The translations under genes were made by a program, and so were the position numbers. The notes under the pieces were generated by a model. That model had not been told where the DNA came from, made no database searches, and saw only the letters and a list, made by a program, of their open reading frames with translations. Positions 16,725-24,609 of a stretch of 40,612 nt of DNA are shown here, in pieces. This DNA comes from Lentimicrobium sp. (lineage in GTDB: Bacteria > Bacteroidota > Bacteroidia > Bacteroidales > Lentimicrobiaceae). The first letter of the stretch is position 1. Each line of letters begins with the position of its first letter. Location: NCBI GenBank assembly GCA_023957275.1, contig JAMLHF010000041.1, positions 1-40,612 on the forward strand. The letters run 5' to 3'.

Positions 16725-17906
16725 CTAAATTTTATCCAGGCCTTCCTTCAGGTCATCAATCAGGTCATCAACATCCTCAATACCAACAGAATACCTGACC
16801 AATCCATCAGAAATTCCGGCTTTGACCTTGGCATCGTGTGAGACTTTTGAGTGTGTCATGGAAGCCGGGTGCTGTATAAGTGTTTCCACGCCACCCAGCG
16901 ATACAGCCAATATGGCTACCTTTACATTATTCATCAGTACTTTGCCTGCATCAAGTCCACCTTTCAGTTCAAAACTGATCATTGATCCGAAGCCGTGCAT
17001 CTGGATTTTAGCAAGTTCATGCTGGGGGTGCGATTCCAACCCCGGATACTTCACCCATGCCACTTTGGGGTGTGATTCCAGAAAACGGGCTATCGTCAAG
17101 GCGTTCTGTTGTGAGCGTTCAATTCTGATACCCAGGGTTTTCACTCCCCTGATAACCATGTAGGCCTGATGTGGATCCATATTACAGCCCATATTTACCA
17201 TCATGCCCCGGAGCTTTTTTCCCAAAGCCTTGTCTTTGGTAATAATCATTCCCGCAACAATATCTGCATGACCGTTCAGAAACTTGGTCATGGAATGAAA
17301 TACCGCATCGGCACCCAATTCAAGCGGCCGCTGAAGGTATGGACTACAAAAGGTATTATCTACTACCAGTAAGGCGTTATGTTCGTGCGCTATTTTGGCA
17401 CATAATTGCAGATCGGTAATATCCATGGTAGGATTAGCCGGGGTTTCAACATACAGCAAACGGGTATTGGGTTTAAAAGCGGCAAGTATTTCATCCGGAT
17501 TTGCCGTATTTACATAGGTTGATTCCACCCCGAAGCGTGCCCAGTGCTGTTCCATAACAACTCTTGACGGGCCATAGACTGCCGCGGAACTGATCATATG
17601 GTCACCCTGGCTCAACAAAGCCATATACAAAGTGTTTACCGCAGCCATACCTGAACTTGTGGCAATGCCTTCCGATCCGCCCTCCAGGTCAGCAACCAGG
17701 GTTTCCAACGCGTGAATGGTCGGATTTCCGATACGGGTATAGATATAGCCGTCATCTTCGCCCGAAAAGCATCGTGCTCCATGATCAGCATTTTCAAATA
17801 TAAAAGTGGAGGTCTGATAGATCGGAACTGTGGCACTTCCCAACGGATTGTCAAATTCTCCGCCATGTATCATCCGTGAATTTAACCCGAGTTTACTTTT
17901 TTTCAT
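16725..17906 (-). CDS. Trans-sulfuration PLP enzyme (methionine gamma-lyase / cystathionine gamma-lyase-like)
   Basis: The protein has 393 residues, typical of the Cys/Met-metabolism PLP family. Signatures are YIYTRIGNPT (residues 55-64), TSSGMAAVN (83-91), ETPANPTMDI (154-163), DNTF (Asp183, pyridine N contact) and the PLP Lys in HSMTKFLNGH (Lys208). Substrate is uncertain: gamma-elimination of methionine, cystathionine cleavage, or gamma-replacement with homoserine esters are all possible. The position after Tyr111-Gly112, which is Cys in classical methionine gamma-lyases (YGCT), is Pro113 here, which argues against a textbook MegL. The gene lies 56 bases downstream of the DUF134 regulator on the same strand, so the pair may be co-transcribed and the regulator may respond to sulfur or metals; this is inference. 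Confidence 0.85.
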   Translation of the reverse strand: MKKSKLGLNSRMIHGGEFDNPLGSATVPIYQTSTFIFENADHGARCFSGEDDGYIYTRIGNPTIHALETLVADLEGGSEGIATSSGMAAVNTLYMALLSQGDHMISSAAVYGPSRVVMEQHWARFGVESTYVNTANPDEILAAFKPNTRLLYVETPANPTMDITDLQLCAKIAHEHNALLVVDNTFCSPYLQRPLELGADAVFHSMTKFLNGHADIVAGMIITKDKALGKKLRGMMVNMGCNMDPHQAYMVIRGVKTLGIRIERSQQNALTIARFLESHPKVAWVKYPGLESHPQHELAKIQMHGFGSMISFELKGGLDAGKVLMNNVKVAILAVSLGGVETLIQHPASMTHSKVSHDAKVKAGISDGLVRYSVGIEDVDDLIDDLKEGLDKI

Positions 17907-17962
17907 ATTTTCCTGATTAAAAGTTATTTAAAATTCCAAATCCTGATGATTTGAATGTAAAA

Positions 17963-18544
17963 TCAAGGGATTACCGGGTGATGTTCCCGAATCATGGGTA
18001 TGCTGCATACAGGGCAAACCAGGCTACGGCAGGGAATTCCCGCCTGATGTGAAACCTTCAACCCGCATCTGGAACACACGCAAAAACCTGTCTGATGAAT
18101 CGCCGGTCTGGGAAGCATATCCGTAACTGACTCCCTGCCGATCTTTCTGATATCAGAAAGGTCACTACCCCTGCATACGGGGCAGACAACAGAACCACCT
18201 TTCCCTGAAGGGCTGAAGGCAGTATGGCAGGTATTGCACCTGAACCAATCTTCATCAAATAGAATATTGCCGCCTTCAATGGTCAGGGTAAGACCCTCAA
18301 CAAGGGCTTTGGCAAGTTTTTGCCTCGCCAGGTCATATATCCTCGAAAAAGTCGGTCGCGACACCTCCATCCTGCCGGCGGCTTCCTGTTGAGGCAGTCC
18401 CTCGTAATCTGCAAGCCGCATGGCCTCAAATTCCTCATAAAGCAAGGATATTCCACCCGAAGAACCTGCTGAAGACCCAAAAGGCAGAAACCCTGAAATC
18501 AACGGAGGCCTGAAAACTTTCCGGCGGCGTTTTGGTCTGGGCAT
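17963..18544 (-). CDS. DUF134 HTH protein with two C-terminal zinc-ribbon segments
   Basis: The protein has 193 residues. Residues 1-95 match DUF134: MPRPKRRRKV start, EEFEAMRLADYEGLPQQEAAGRMEVSRPTFSRIYDLARQKLAKAL, a sigma-70 region 4-like helix-turn-helix. This is followed by a first Cys cluster (CNTC at 103-106, CPVC at 121-124) and a second (CVCSRC at 155-160, then Cys172 and CPVC at 177-180). The last segment, CSRCGLKVSHQAGIPCRSLVCPVC, resembles zinc ribbons found beside NifB/NifX-type proteins. It is probably a metal- or redox-linked DNA-binding regulator; family members often sit near iron-molybdenum-cofactor-like genes, but none is seen here. It is directly upstream of the PLP enzyme gene. 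Confidence 0.8.
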   Translation of the reverse strand: MPRPKRRRKVFRPPLISGFLPFGSSAGSSGGISLLYEEFEAMRLADYEGLPQQEAAGRMEVSRPTFSRIYDLARQKLAKALVEGLTLTIEGGNILFDEDWFRCNTCHTAFSPSGKGGSVVCPVCRGSDLSDIRKIGRESVTDMLPRPAIHQTGFCVCSRCGLKVSHQAGIPCRSLVCPVCSIPMIREHHPVIP

Positions 18545-18599
18545 GTTAAAACGATTTCATTTATTTAAACAAGAATAAACATTGTGTTTCACCGGCAAA

Positions 18600-19202
18600 T
18601 TATTTAATCTTTTTAATTCCAAACGACAGGCTGTCAAAAATCGTTGTTTTCCGTGGTTTCTTGAATATCCCTTCATTGATGGCTTTTACATCCTCAATGG
18701 TATAGAATGCATTCGGATTAAACTGATTGATAATACCTACGACATTTTCAATATCCTTGCGCTTGATAATCGTAAATACAATATCAACCTTTCCCTTACT
18801 GCCCTCGGCATTTACCGATGTAACACCATAATTATTTTCCCTCAGATAACGGATCAGTTCACTGGTATCTTTGCGCGGAATAATCCTGATCAGCACATTT
18901 CCAAGTGAAAGTTTTTCTTCTATAACCATCCCGATATAATTACCCATGGCAAAGCCTCCTCCATAAGCAATATAACAGAGTACATTATCCAGATGCTTCA
19001 TGATCTGACTGACGGCAATCAGCCAGATAATCACTTCAAAAAACCCAAGGAAAGGAGCCAGCAGTTTATGGCCTTTCGAAAGAAAAATCAATCTCATCGT
19101 GCCGATTGTCTGATCGCTGATACGTGCCAGGAATATCAGCAACGGCAGCACTACCCATGTAAACACCGGTGAATCGGCCTGGAATAAAAATGACAAATCC
19201 AT
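18600..19202 (-). CDS. DUF2179 / UPF0316 membrane protein
   Basis: The protein has 200 residues from the ATG at 19202. A TTG at 19226 is in frame but lies inside the candidate -7 promoter element, so it is unlikely. The first ~85 residues hold about three transmembrane segments (VFTWVVLPLLIFLARI; LLAPFLGFFEVIIWLIAVS; VLCYIAYGGGFAMGNYIGMVIE). The C-terminal domain (about 90-180: VLIRIIPRKDTSELIRYLRENNYGVTSVNAEGSKGKVDIVFTIIKRKD) is DUF2179, a small ferredoxin-like regulatory fold also found at the end of YitT-type proteins. Its function is unknown; a ligand-sensing membrane protein is plausible. It is transcribed in the same direction as DUF134, 55 bases upstream. Confidence 0.85.
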   Translation of the reverse strand: MDLSFLFQADSPVFTWVVLPLLIFLARISDQTIGTMRLIFLSKGHKLLAPFLGFFEVIIWLIAVSQIMKHLDNVLCYIAYGGGFAMGNYIGMVIEEKLSLGNVLIRIIPRKDTSELIRYLRENNYGVTSVNAEGSKGKVDIVFTIIKRKDIENVVGIINQFNPNAFYTIEDVKAINEGIFKKPRKTTIFDSLSFGIKKIK

Positions 19203-19223
19203 AATTACAGGTTTATTTCTTTG

Positions 19224-19231
19224 CAAAGTTA
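19224..19231 (-). promoter_or_regulatory. Candidate -7 promoter element for the DUF2179 gene
   Basis: TAACTTTG on the minus strand matches TAnnTTTG and is followed by C, as in the other promoters of this window. The predicted start would be about 15 bases before the ATG at 19202. No good TTTG lies 19 bases upstream, so the evidence is the -7 element and its position only. Confidence 0.4.
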
Positions 19232-19345
19232 AGTTAAAACATGCTGTTAGTTTATAAAACAGCTCTATTATCCAATTATCTGCAACAATCCCGGTCGCAT
19301 GACAGGATATAAATCCGGATCAGGAAATTTTCAGCAAAAGTTGAG

Positions 19346-19353
19346 TATATTTG
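19346..19353 (+). promoter_or_regulatory. Candidate -7 promoter element for the small membrane protein gene
   Basis: TATATTTG matches TAnnTTTG and lies 27 bases before the ATG at 19380. A -33 TTTG at the expected spacing is not apparent. Confidence 0.4.
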
Positions 19354-19379
19354 AATGAACCAATCACAATAACTTAAAT

Positions 19380-19658
19380 ATGGAAACAAATGAACAATAC
19401 CCTGCCCCGGAAATTTCCGTAGGCGATTGGATGATTACCCTGCTTATTGCAGCAATTCCATTGGTTAATGTTATTATGCTGTTTGTCTGGGCCTTCGGAA
19501 GCGGTTATCATCCCAGCAAGGCAAACTGGGCTAAAGCAACGCTGATATGGGCGCTGATTTCTATTGTTATCATCGTCATCCTGACAATACTGTTCGGCGC
19601 TGTATTTTTCAGCTTTATGAATTCAGGGCCGGATTTCTATGAAAATCCGCAGTTCTGA
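19380..19658 (+). CDS. Small two-helix membrane protein, function unknown
   Basis: The protein has 92 residues. An acidic N-terminus (METNEQYPAPEISVGDW) leads to two hydrophobic helices: residues about 18-40 (MITLLIAAIPLVNVIMLFVWAF) and about 55-78 (TLIWALISIVIIVILTILFGAVFF). Between them is a short SGYHPSKANWAK loop. The pattern GDWMITLL...IPLVNVIMLFVWAFGSG..PSKANWAKA is a compact module that I recall from other Bacteroidota genomes as a conserved hypothetical protein; no enzymatic motif is visible. It is the only plus-strand gene between 7483 and 37895. It has its own candidate promoter, and the hairpins downstream (19729-19794) could end its transcript as well as the opposing one. Confidence 0.75.
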   Translation: METNEQYPAPEISVGDWMITLLIAAIPLVNVIMLFVWAFGSGYHPSKANWAKATLIWALISIVIIVILTILFGAVFFSFMNSGPDFYENPQF

Positions 19659-19756
19659 AGGAACGCAAATACTGATCTTCCGGGGTTAAGACCACAGGCG
19701 TATGCTGAATTTCCGGCACTCTTTTTCATTTTCCGGTACGAACTCCGGAAAAAGCA

Positions 19757-19794
19757 AAAAGGGAACTTCCGGTCTTGTCCGGCTATTCCCTTTT
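19757..19794 (-). terminator. Terminator of the DUF3467 gene
   Basis: AAAAGGGAA (19757-19765) pairs with TTCCCTTTT (19786-19794), with an inner CCGG/CCGG helix (19769-19772 with 19779-19782). On the minus strand the stem ends in a T run. A separate hairpin, TTTTCCGG (19729-19736) with CCGGAAAA (19745-19752), sits beside it and may serve the convergent small gene. Confidence 0.75.
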
Positions 19795-19814
19795 CATAAA
19801 CTCAATTTCTTATA

Positions 19815-20120
19815 CTAAGCCTGTGCGGTAGGCCCTCCAAGAGAAAAAGGCATACTGGCATCGCTTTCCTTAATATTGCCATGAACGGCTTCATATTTGG
19901 CAATATTCTCACGTAAGGCGCCCATCAGCCGTTTCGCATGCTGAGGAGTCAGAATGATCCTTGATTTAACTTTTGCCTTGGGAACACCAGGCATCATTTT
20001 CACAAAATCAATGATAAACTCGGCATTGGAATGGGTAATGATGGCCAGGTTTGAATAGATTCCTTCAGCGGTTTCGTCACTCAGCTCAATGTTGATCTGG
20101 TTTTGTTTATTGTCGCTCAT
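19815..20120 (-). CDS. DUF3467 family protein
   Basis: The protein has 101 residues from the ATG at 20120 (MSDNKQNQINIEL); an in-frame ATG at 20150 would add ten residues of the terminator region and is less likely. The sequence LSDETAEGIYSNLAIITHSNAEFIIDFVKMMPG, then AKVKSRIILTPQHAKRLMGALRENIAKYE, is diagnostic of DUF3467, a small protein conserved in Bacteroidota and some other phyla. Its function is not known. It lies immediately after rpoC in the same direction but beyond a strong rpoC terminator, so its expression should depend on read-through or on a promoter inside the 86-base gap. Confidence 0.88.
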   Translation of the reverse strand: MSDNKQNQINIELSDETAEGIYSNLAIITHSNAEFIIDFVKMMPGVPKAKVKSRIILTPQHAKRLMGALRENIAKYEAVHGNIKESDASMPFSLGGPTAQA

Positions 20121-20150
20121 GGTTAAGTATTTAAACGATGAATAATACAT

Positions 20151-20187
20151 TAAAAAAAGGGCGGCAGGCTATACGACCGGCCGCCCT
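20151..20187 (-). terminator. rpoC operon terminator
   Basis: GGGCGGC (20159-20165) pairs with GCCGCCC (20180-20186), extended by an A-T pair, and on the minus strand is followed by seven T (complement of 20152-20158). This is a textbook intrinsic terminator 20 bases after the rpoC stop. Confidence 0.93.
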
Positions 20188-20206
20188 GCTTGTAAGTCTG
20201 TTACAA

Positions 20207-23200
20207 TCAGAATTCCTCGGCCTTTGAAGCCATCAGTTTCTCGTACTCATCTTTCGACCCGACGATCAGATCATCGTATTCACGAAGTCCGGTACCGGCA
20301 GGGATAAGATGTCCGACGATCACATTTTCCTTCAGACCAAGCAGTTCATCACTCTTGGCATTGATGGATGCCACCGTAAGTACTTTGGTCGTTTCCTGGA
20401 ATGAAGCAGCTGATATAAAGCTCTTGGTCTGCAGTGAGGCACGGGTAATCCCCTGAAGTACCTGCTTAGCAGTAGCCGGCTGTGCATCACGGGCTTCAAC
20501 CAGTTTTTTGTCACGGCGTTTGAGCAATGAGTTTTCATCCCTCAGTTTGCGCGCTGTGACGATTTGCCCCGGTTTCAGGGTTGTAGAATCGCCAGGATTA
20601 ATGACAACCTTCTTGCCGAAGATCCAGTCATTTTCATCATGAAAATCTATCTTATTTACCAGCTCCCCTTCAAGGAATTTTGTATCGCCCGGATCGGCAA
20701 CCTCAACCTTGCGCATCATCTGACGAACAATCACCTCATAATGCTTGTCGTTGATCTTTACACCCTGTAAGCGGTAAACCTCCTGGATTTCATTGACAAT
20801 ATATTCCTGAACTTTCATGGGGCCTTTAATCGCCAGAATATCGCTGGGGGTCATGGCACCTTCCGAAAGCGGAGTACCGGCTTTTACATAGTCATTTTCC
20901 TGAGCAAGAATCTGTTTCGAAGTCGGGATCAGATAACTTTTCTCTTCACCCGTCTTTGAAGTTATAATTACTTCGCGGTTACCACGTTTGAGTTTCTTAC
21001 CGAAAGAAACCACCCCGTCGATTTCAGCCACGATAGCCGGATCAGAAGGATTACGCGCTTCGAATAACTCGGTTACCCTTGGCAGACCACCGGTGATGTC
21101 ACCTGATTTTCCAACCGCACGCGGAATCTTGACAAGGATTTCACCGGCTTTGATCATACGGCCCTCTTCCACGATGATATGCGATCCGACCGGGATATCG
21201 TAAACCCTGAGGTCAGAGCCATCGCCTGAAACAATACGGATACTCGGATTTTTCGCTTTCTGTCTGGATTCAATGATTACTTTATCATGATATCCTGTCT
21301 GCTCGTCCGATTCCACCCTGTAGGTAGTCCCTTCCACGATATTGTCGAAAACAACTTTTCCCGGAACTTCCGAAAGAATAACGGCGTTGTAGGGATCCCA
21401 GTCGCTGATCAGGCTTCCTTTGGTTACATCATCACCCTGGCGGAAATAGAGGTTTGCTCCGTAAGGAATATGGGCCGAAGAAAGAATAATGCCCGTTTTC
21501 CTGTCAACAATACGCATTTCAGCTGAACGGCCGATAACAATATCATATTTCTTTCCTTCAGCGTTTTCGTATTCAACAAACCTGAGCTCATCAATCTCCA
21601 GAATTCCATCATACTTAGCCTCAATGCGCGAAGCAACGGAGATATTGGAAGCAGTACCCCCGACGTGGAAAGTACGAAGGGTCAGCTGGGTACCGGGCTC
21701 TCCGATCGACTGCGCGGCAATCACACCCACAGCCTCGCCTTTCTGTACCATTTTTCCTGAGGCCAGGTTACGTCCGTAGCATTTGGCACAAACGCCCTGT
21801 TTTGATTCACAGGTAAGTACCGAACGGATTTCAACAGCCTCAATCGGCGAATCTTCGATAATGCGGCAGATATCTTCGGTAAGTTCCTCTCCTGCTTCTA
21901 CAATCAGCTCACCGGTTTGCGGATGATAAATATCATGCAGGGTTACACGGCCAAGAATCCGGTCGTAGAGGGTCTCCACAACCTCCTCGTTCTTTTTGAG
22001 GGCCGTAGTGGTCAGTCCGCGTAAGGTGCCGCAATCGGGCTCAGTTATAACCACATCCTGGGCCACATCAACCAGCCTTCGGGTAAGATAACCGGCATCA
22101 GCTGTCTTCAGCGCGGTATCGGCAAGACCCTTACGGGCACCGTGCGTAGAGATGAAATACTCAAGAACCGAAAGGCCTTCTTTAAAGTTAGAGAGAATCG
22201 GGTTTTCGATAATCTCACCACCTGTAGCACCTGATTTCTGCGGCTTGGCCATAAGACCCCTCATCCCTGAAAGCTGACGGATCTGTTCTTTCGATCCACG
22301 CGCTCCCGAATCCAGCATCATATAAACCGGGTTGAAACCCTGTTTGTCCTTTGCCAGATTCTCCATCAGGGTGTAAGTAAGCCGTGAGTTGGTATGTGTC
22401 CAGATATCGATAATCTGGTTATAGCGTTCATTATTGGTAATGAAACCCATGTTGTAGTTGCCCACAACTTCTTCCACCTCTTCATTGGCCTGGCTGACCA
22501 GTTCTTCCTTAACTTCCGGCACGATTACATCGCTCAGGGTAAAGGAAAGTCCGCCCTTGAAAGCCATAGTATATCCGAGGTTCTTGATATCATCGAGGAA
22601 CTGGGATGTTTTGGCTGTTCCGGTCTTCTTCAGCACATCACCGATGATGTCGCGGAGCGCTTTTTTTGTCAGCAACTGGTTGATATACCCGTATTCCTGC
22701 GGCACAACCTGGTTGAACAATACGCGTCCAACAGTCGTTTCAATCAGTTTCTCAACGGCAACACCCTTCTCGTTTTCAGTGATCCTGACTTTAATGTAGG
22801 CATGAAGATCAACCACGCGCTCATTATAGGCAATGATCACTTCTTCAGGAGAATAAAAACTCATTCCCTCTCCCTTTACCGGATTCTCAGGAATTGATTT
22901 CCTTCCTTTGGTCATGTAATACAACCCGAGAACCATGTCCTGTGAAGGAACGGTGATCGGCGCACCATTGGCGGGATTCAGAATATTATGAGAGGCGAGC
23001 ATCAGAAGCTGGGCTTCCAGTACTGCCGCATTTCCCAGCGGTACATGGACAGCCATCTGGTCACCGTCAAAGTCGGCGTTGAAAGCGGTACATACAAGGG
23101 GATGCAACTGTATGGCCTTCCCTTCGATCAGTTTAGGCTGAAATGCCTGGATACCCAGACGGTGAAGTGTCGGAGCACGGTTCAGCATTACAGGATGGCC

Positions 23201-24511
23201 CTTCAGGATATTTTCAAGGATATCCCATACTACCGGGTCCTTTCGGTCAACTATTTTCTTGGCCGATTTCACCGTCTTTACAATGCCTCTTTCAAGCATC
23301 TTCCTGATAATGAACGGCTTGAATAACTCAGAGGCCATATCCTTTGGCAGTCCGCACTCATTAAGTTTCAGCTCAGGTCCTACAACGATTACCGAACGGC
23401 CGGAGTAGTCAACACGTTTACCAAGGAGGTTCTGACGGAAACGGCCCTGCTTTCCTTTAAGGCTGTCGCTGAGTGATTTAAGGGCACGATTTGACTCGGT
23501 CTTTACCGAATTGGCTTTACGTGAATTATCAAACAAGGAATCAACGGCTTCCTGAAGCATACGCTTTTCATTGCGCATAATCACATCCGGTGCCTTGATC
23601 TCTATCAGTCTTTTAAGCCGGTTGTTGCGGATAATAACCCTGCGGTACAGGTCGTTCAGGTCACTGGTTGCGAATCGTCCGCCATCCAGGGGCACCAACG
23701 GGCGCAGTTCCGGTGGTATAACAGGAACCACTTTAACAATCATCCATTCCGGACGGTTTTCAATCCGTGACTGGGCATCACGGAAAGCTTCGAACACCTG
23801 CAGGCGTTTCAGCGCGTCAGCCTTTCTCTGCTGTGAAGTCTCATTGTTGGCCTTGTGCCTGAGTTCATAGGATTCGAAGTCAAGATCGAGATTTTTCAGC
23901 AGCTCAAATAAAGCCTCTGCCCCCATCTTTGCAACGAATTTATTGGGGTCGCTGTCATCAAGATACTGGTTTTCCTTCGGGAGTGAATCAAGCACTTCGA
24001 AATACTGCTCTTCAGTAAGCAGGGCAAGCTTTTCGACTTTAACATCCTCCTTGAGCATCACCCCATCCATAATTCCCGGCTGAACAACAACATACCGCTC
24101 ATAATAGATGATGGAATCAAGCCTTTTGGTATTCAGGTTAAGCAATGCGCCAATTTTGTTAGGTAATGACCTGAAAAACCAGATATGTGCGACCGGTACG
24201 ACGAGCTGAATGTGACCCATGCGTTCGCGGCGTACTTTCTTTTCTGTAACTTCAACGCCGCAGCGATCGCAAACGATCCCCTTGTAGCGTATCCTTTTAT
24301 ATTTTCCGCAATGACATTCCCAATCCTTTACCGGGCCAAAAATCCTTTCGCAGAATAAACCATCGCGTTCGGGTTTATAGGTGCGGTAGTTAATTGTTTC
24401 GGGCTTCAGCACTTCACCGCTCGAGCGTTCGAGGATCATTTCCGGTGAAGCCAGGCTGATGGTAATCTTGGAAAAATTGCTGGAAATGGTGCTGTCTTTT
24501 CTGAAAGCCAT
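20207..24511 (-). CDS. rpoC: DNA-directed RNA polymerase subunit beta'
   Basis: The protein has 1434 residues from the ATG at 24511 ([26 protein letters not shown], the typical Bacteroidota start). It is the catalytic large subunit of RNA polymerase. Visible landmarks are the N-terminal zinc ribbon (Cys66, Cys68, Cys81, Cys84 in [20 protein letters not shown]), the active-site NADFDGD (residues 478-484) that holds the catalytic Mg, the bridge-helix region ([22 protein letters not shown]) and trigger loop ([38 protein letters not shown]), and the second zinc site ending in [13 protein letters not shown]. It is 98 bases downstream of rpoB; the gap contains a long stem-loop. A strong terminator follows. 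Confidence 0.98.
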   Translation of the reverse strand: MAFRKDSTISSNFSKITISLASPEMILERSSGEVLKPETINYRTYKPERDGLFCERIFGPVKDWECHCGKYKRIRYKGIVCDRCGVEVTEKKVRRERMGHIQLVVPVAHIWFFRSLPNKIGALLNLNTKRLDSIIYYERYVVVQPGIMDGVMLKEDVKVEKLALLTEEQYFEVLDSLPKENQYLDDSDPNKFVAKMGAEALFELLKNLDLDFESYELRHKANNETSQQRKADALKRLQVFEAFRDAQSRIENRPEWMIVKVVPVIPPELRPLVPLDGGRFATSDLNDLYRRVIIRNNRLKRLIEIKAPDVIMRNEKRMLQEAVDSLFDNSRKANSVKTESNRALKSLSDSLKGKQGRFRQNLLGKRVDYSGRSVIVVGPELKLNECGLPKDMASELFKPFIIRKMLERGIVKTVKSAKKIVDRKDPVVWDILENILKGHPVMLNRAPTLHRLGIQAFQPKLIEGKAIQLHPLVCTAFNADFDGDQMAVHVPLGNAAVLEAQLLMLASHNILNPANGAPITVPSQDMVLGLYYMTKGRKSIPENPVKGEGMSFYSPEEVIIAYNERVVDLHAYIKVRITENEKGVAVEKLIETTVGRVLFNQVVPQEYGYINQLLTKKALRDIIGDVLKKTGTAKTSQFLDDIKNLGYTMAFKGGLSFTLSDVIVPEVKEELVSQANEEVEEVVGNYNMGFITNNERYNQIIDIWTHTNSRLTYTLMENLAKDKQGFNPVYMMLDSGARGSKEQIRQLSGMRGLMAKPQKSGATGGEIIENPILSNFKEGLSVLEYFISTHGARKGLADTALKTADAGYLTRRLVDVAQDVVITEPDCGTLRGLTTTALKKNEEVVETLYDRILGRVTLHDIYHPQTGELIVEAGEELTEDICRIIEDSPIEAVEIRSVLTCESKQGVCAKCYGRNLASGKMVQKGEAVGVIAAQSIGEPGTQLTLRTFHVGGTASNISVASRIEAKYDGILEIDELRFVEYENAEGKKYDIVIGRSAEMRIVDRKTGIILSSAHIPYGANLYFRQGDDVTKGSLISDWDPYNAVILSEVPGKVVFDNIVEGTTYRVESDEQTGYHDKVIIESRQKAKNPSIRIVSGDGSDLRVYDIPVGSHIIVEEGRMIKAGEILVKIPRAVGKSGDITGGLPRVTELFEARNPSDPAIVAEIDGVVSFGKKLKRGNREVIITSKTGEEKSYLIPTSKQILAQENDYVKAGTPLSEGAMTPSDILAIKGPMKVQEYIVNEIQEVYRLQGVKINDKHYEVIVRQMMRKVEVADPGDTKFLEGELVNKIDFHDENDWIFGKKVVINPGDSTTLKPGQIVTARKLRDENSLLKRRDKKLVEARDAQPATAKQVLQGITRASLQTKSFISAASFQETTKVLTVASINAKSDELLGLKENVIVGHLIPAGTGLREYDDLIVGSKDEYEKLMASKAEEF

Positions 24512-24562
24512 ATGCTGTTTAATAAGGTATGAAAGAGTAAAAAACAAACAAGCGGTAAATGT

Positions 24563-24593
24563 CTGCCATTTTGCGTATCAGGCAAAACGGCAG
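24563..24593 (-). promoter_or_regulatory. Stem-loop in the rpoB-rpoC intergenic RNA
   Basis: A 12-bp stem joins 24563-24574 (CTGCCATTTTGC) to 24582-24593 (GCAAAACGGCAG) with a 7-base loop. The single non-Watson-Crick pair (24568 with 24588) is A-C on the plus strand but U.G in the minus-strand RNA. No T run follows, so it is more likely an RNA processing or stability element than a terminator. Confidence 0.6.
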
Positions 24594-24609
24594 GCACTTC
24601 CGTAAAATA

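Noticed and set aside
16725-17962. Possible SAM riboswitch ahead of the trans-sulfuration gene
   Set aside because: The gap to the DUF134 gene is only 56 bases and shows no SAM-I or SAM-II pattern.
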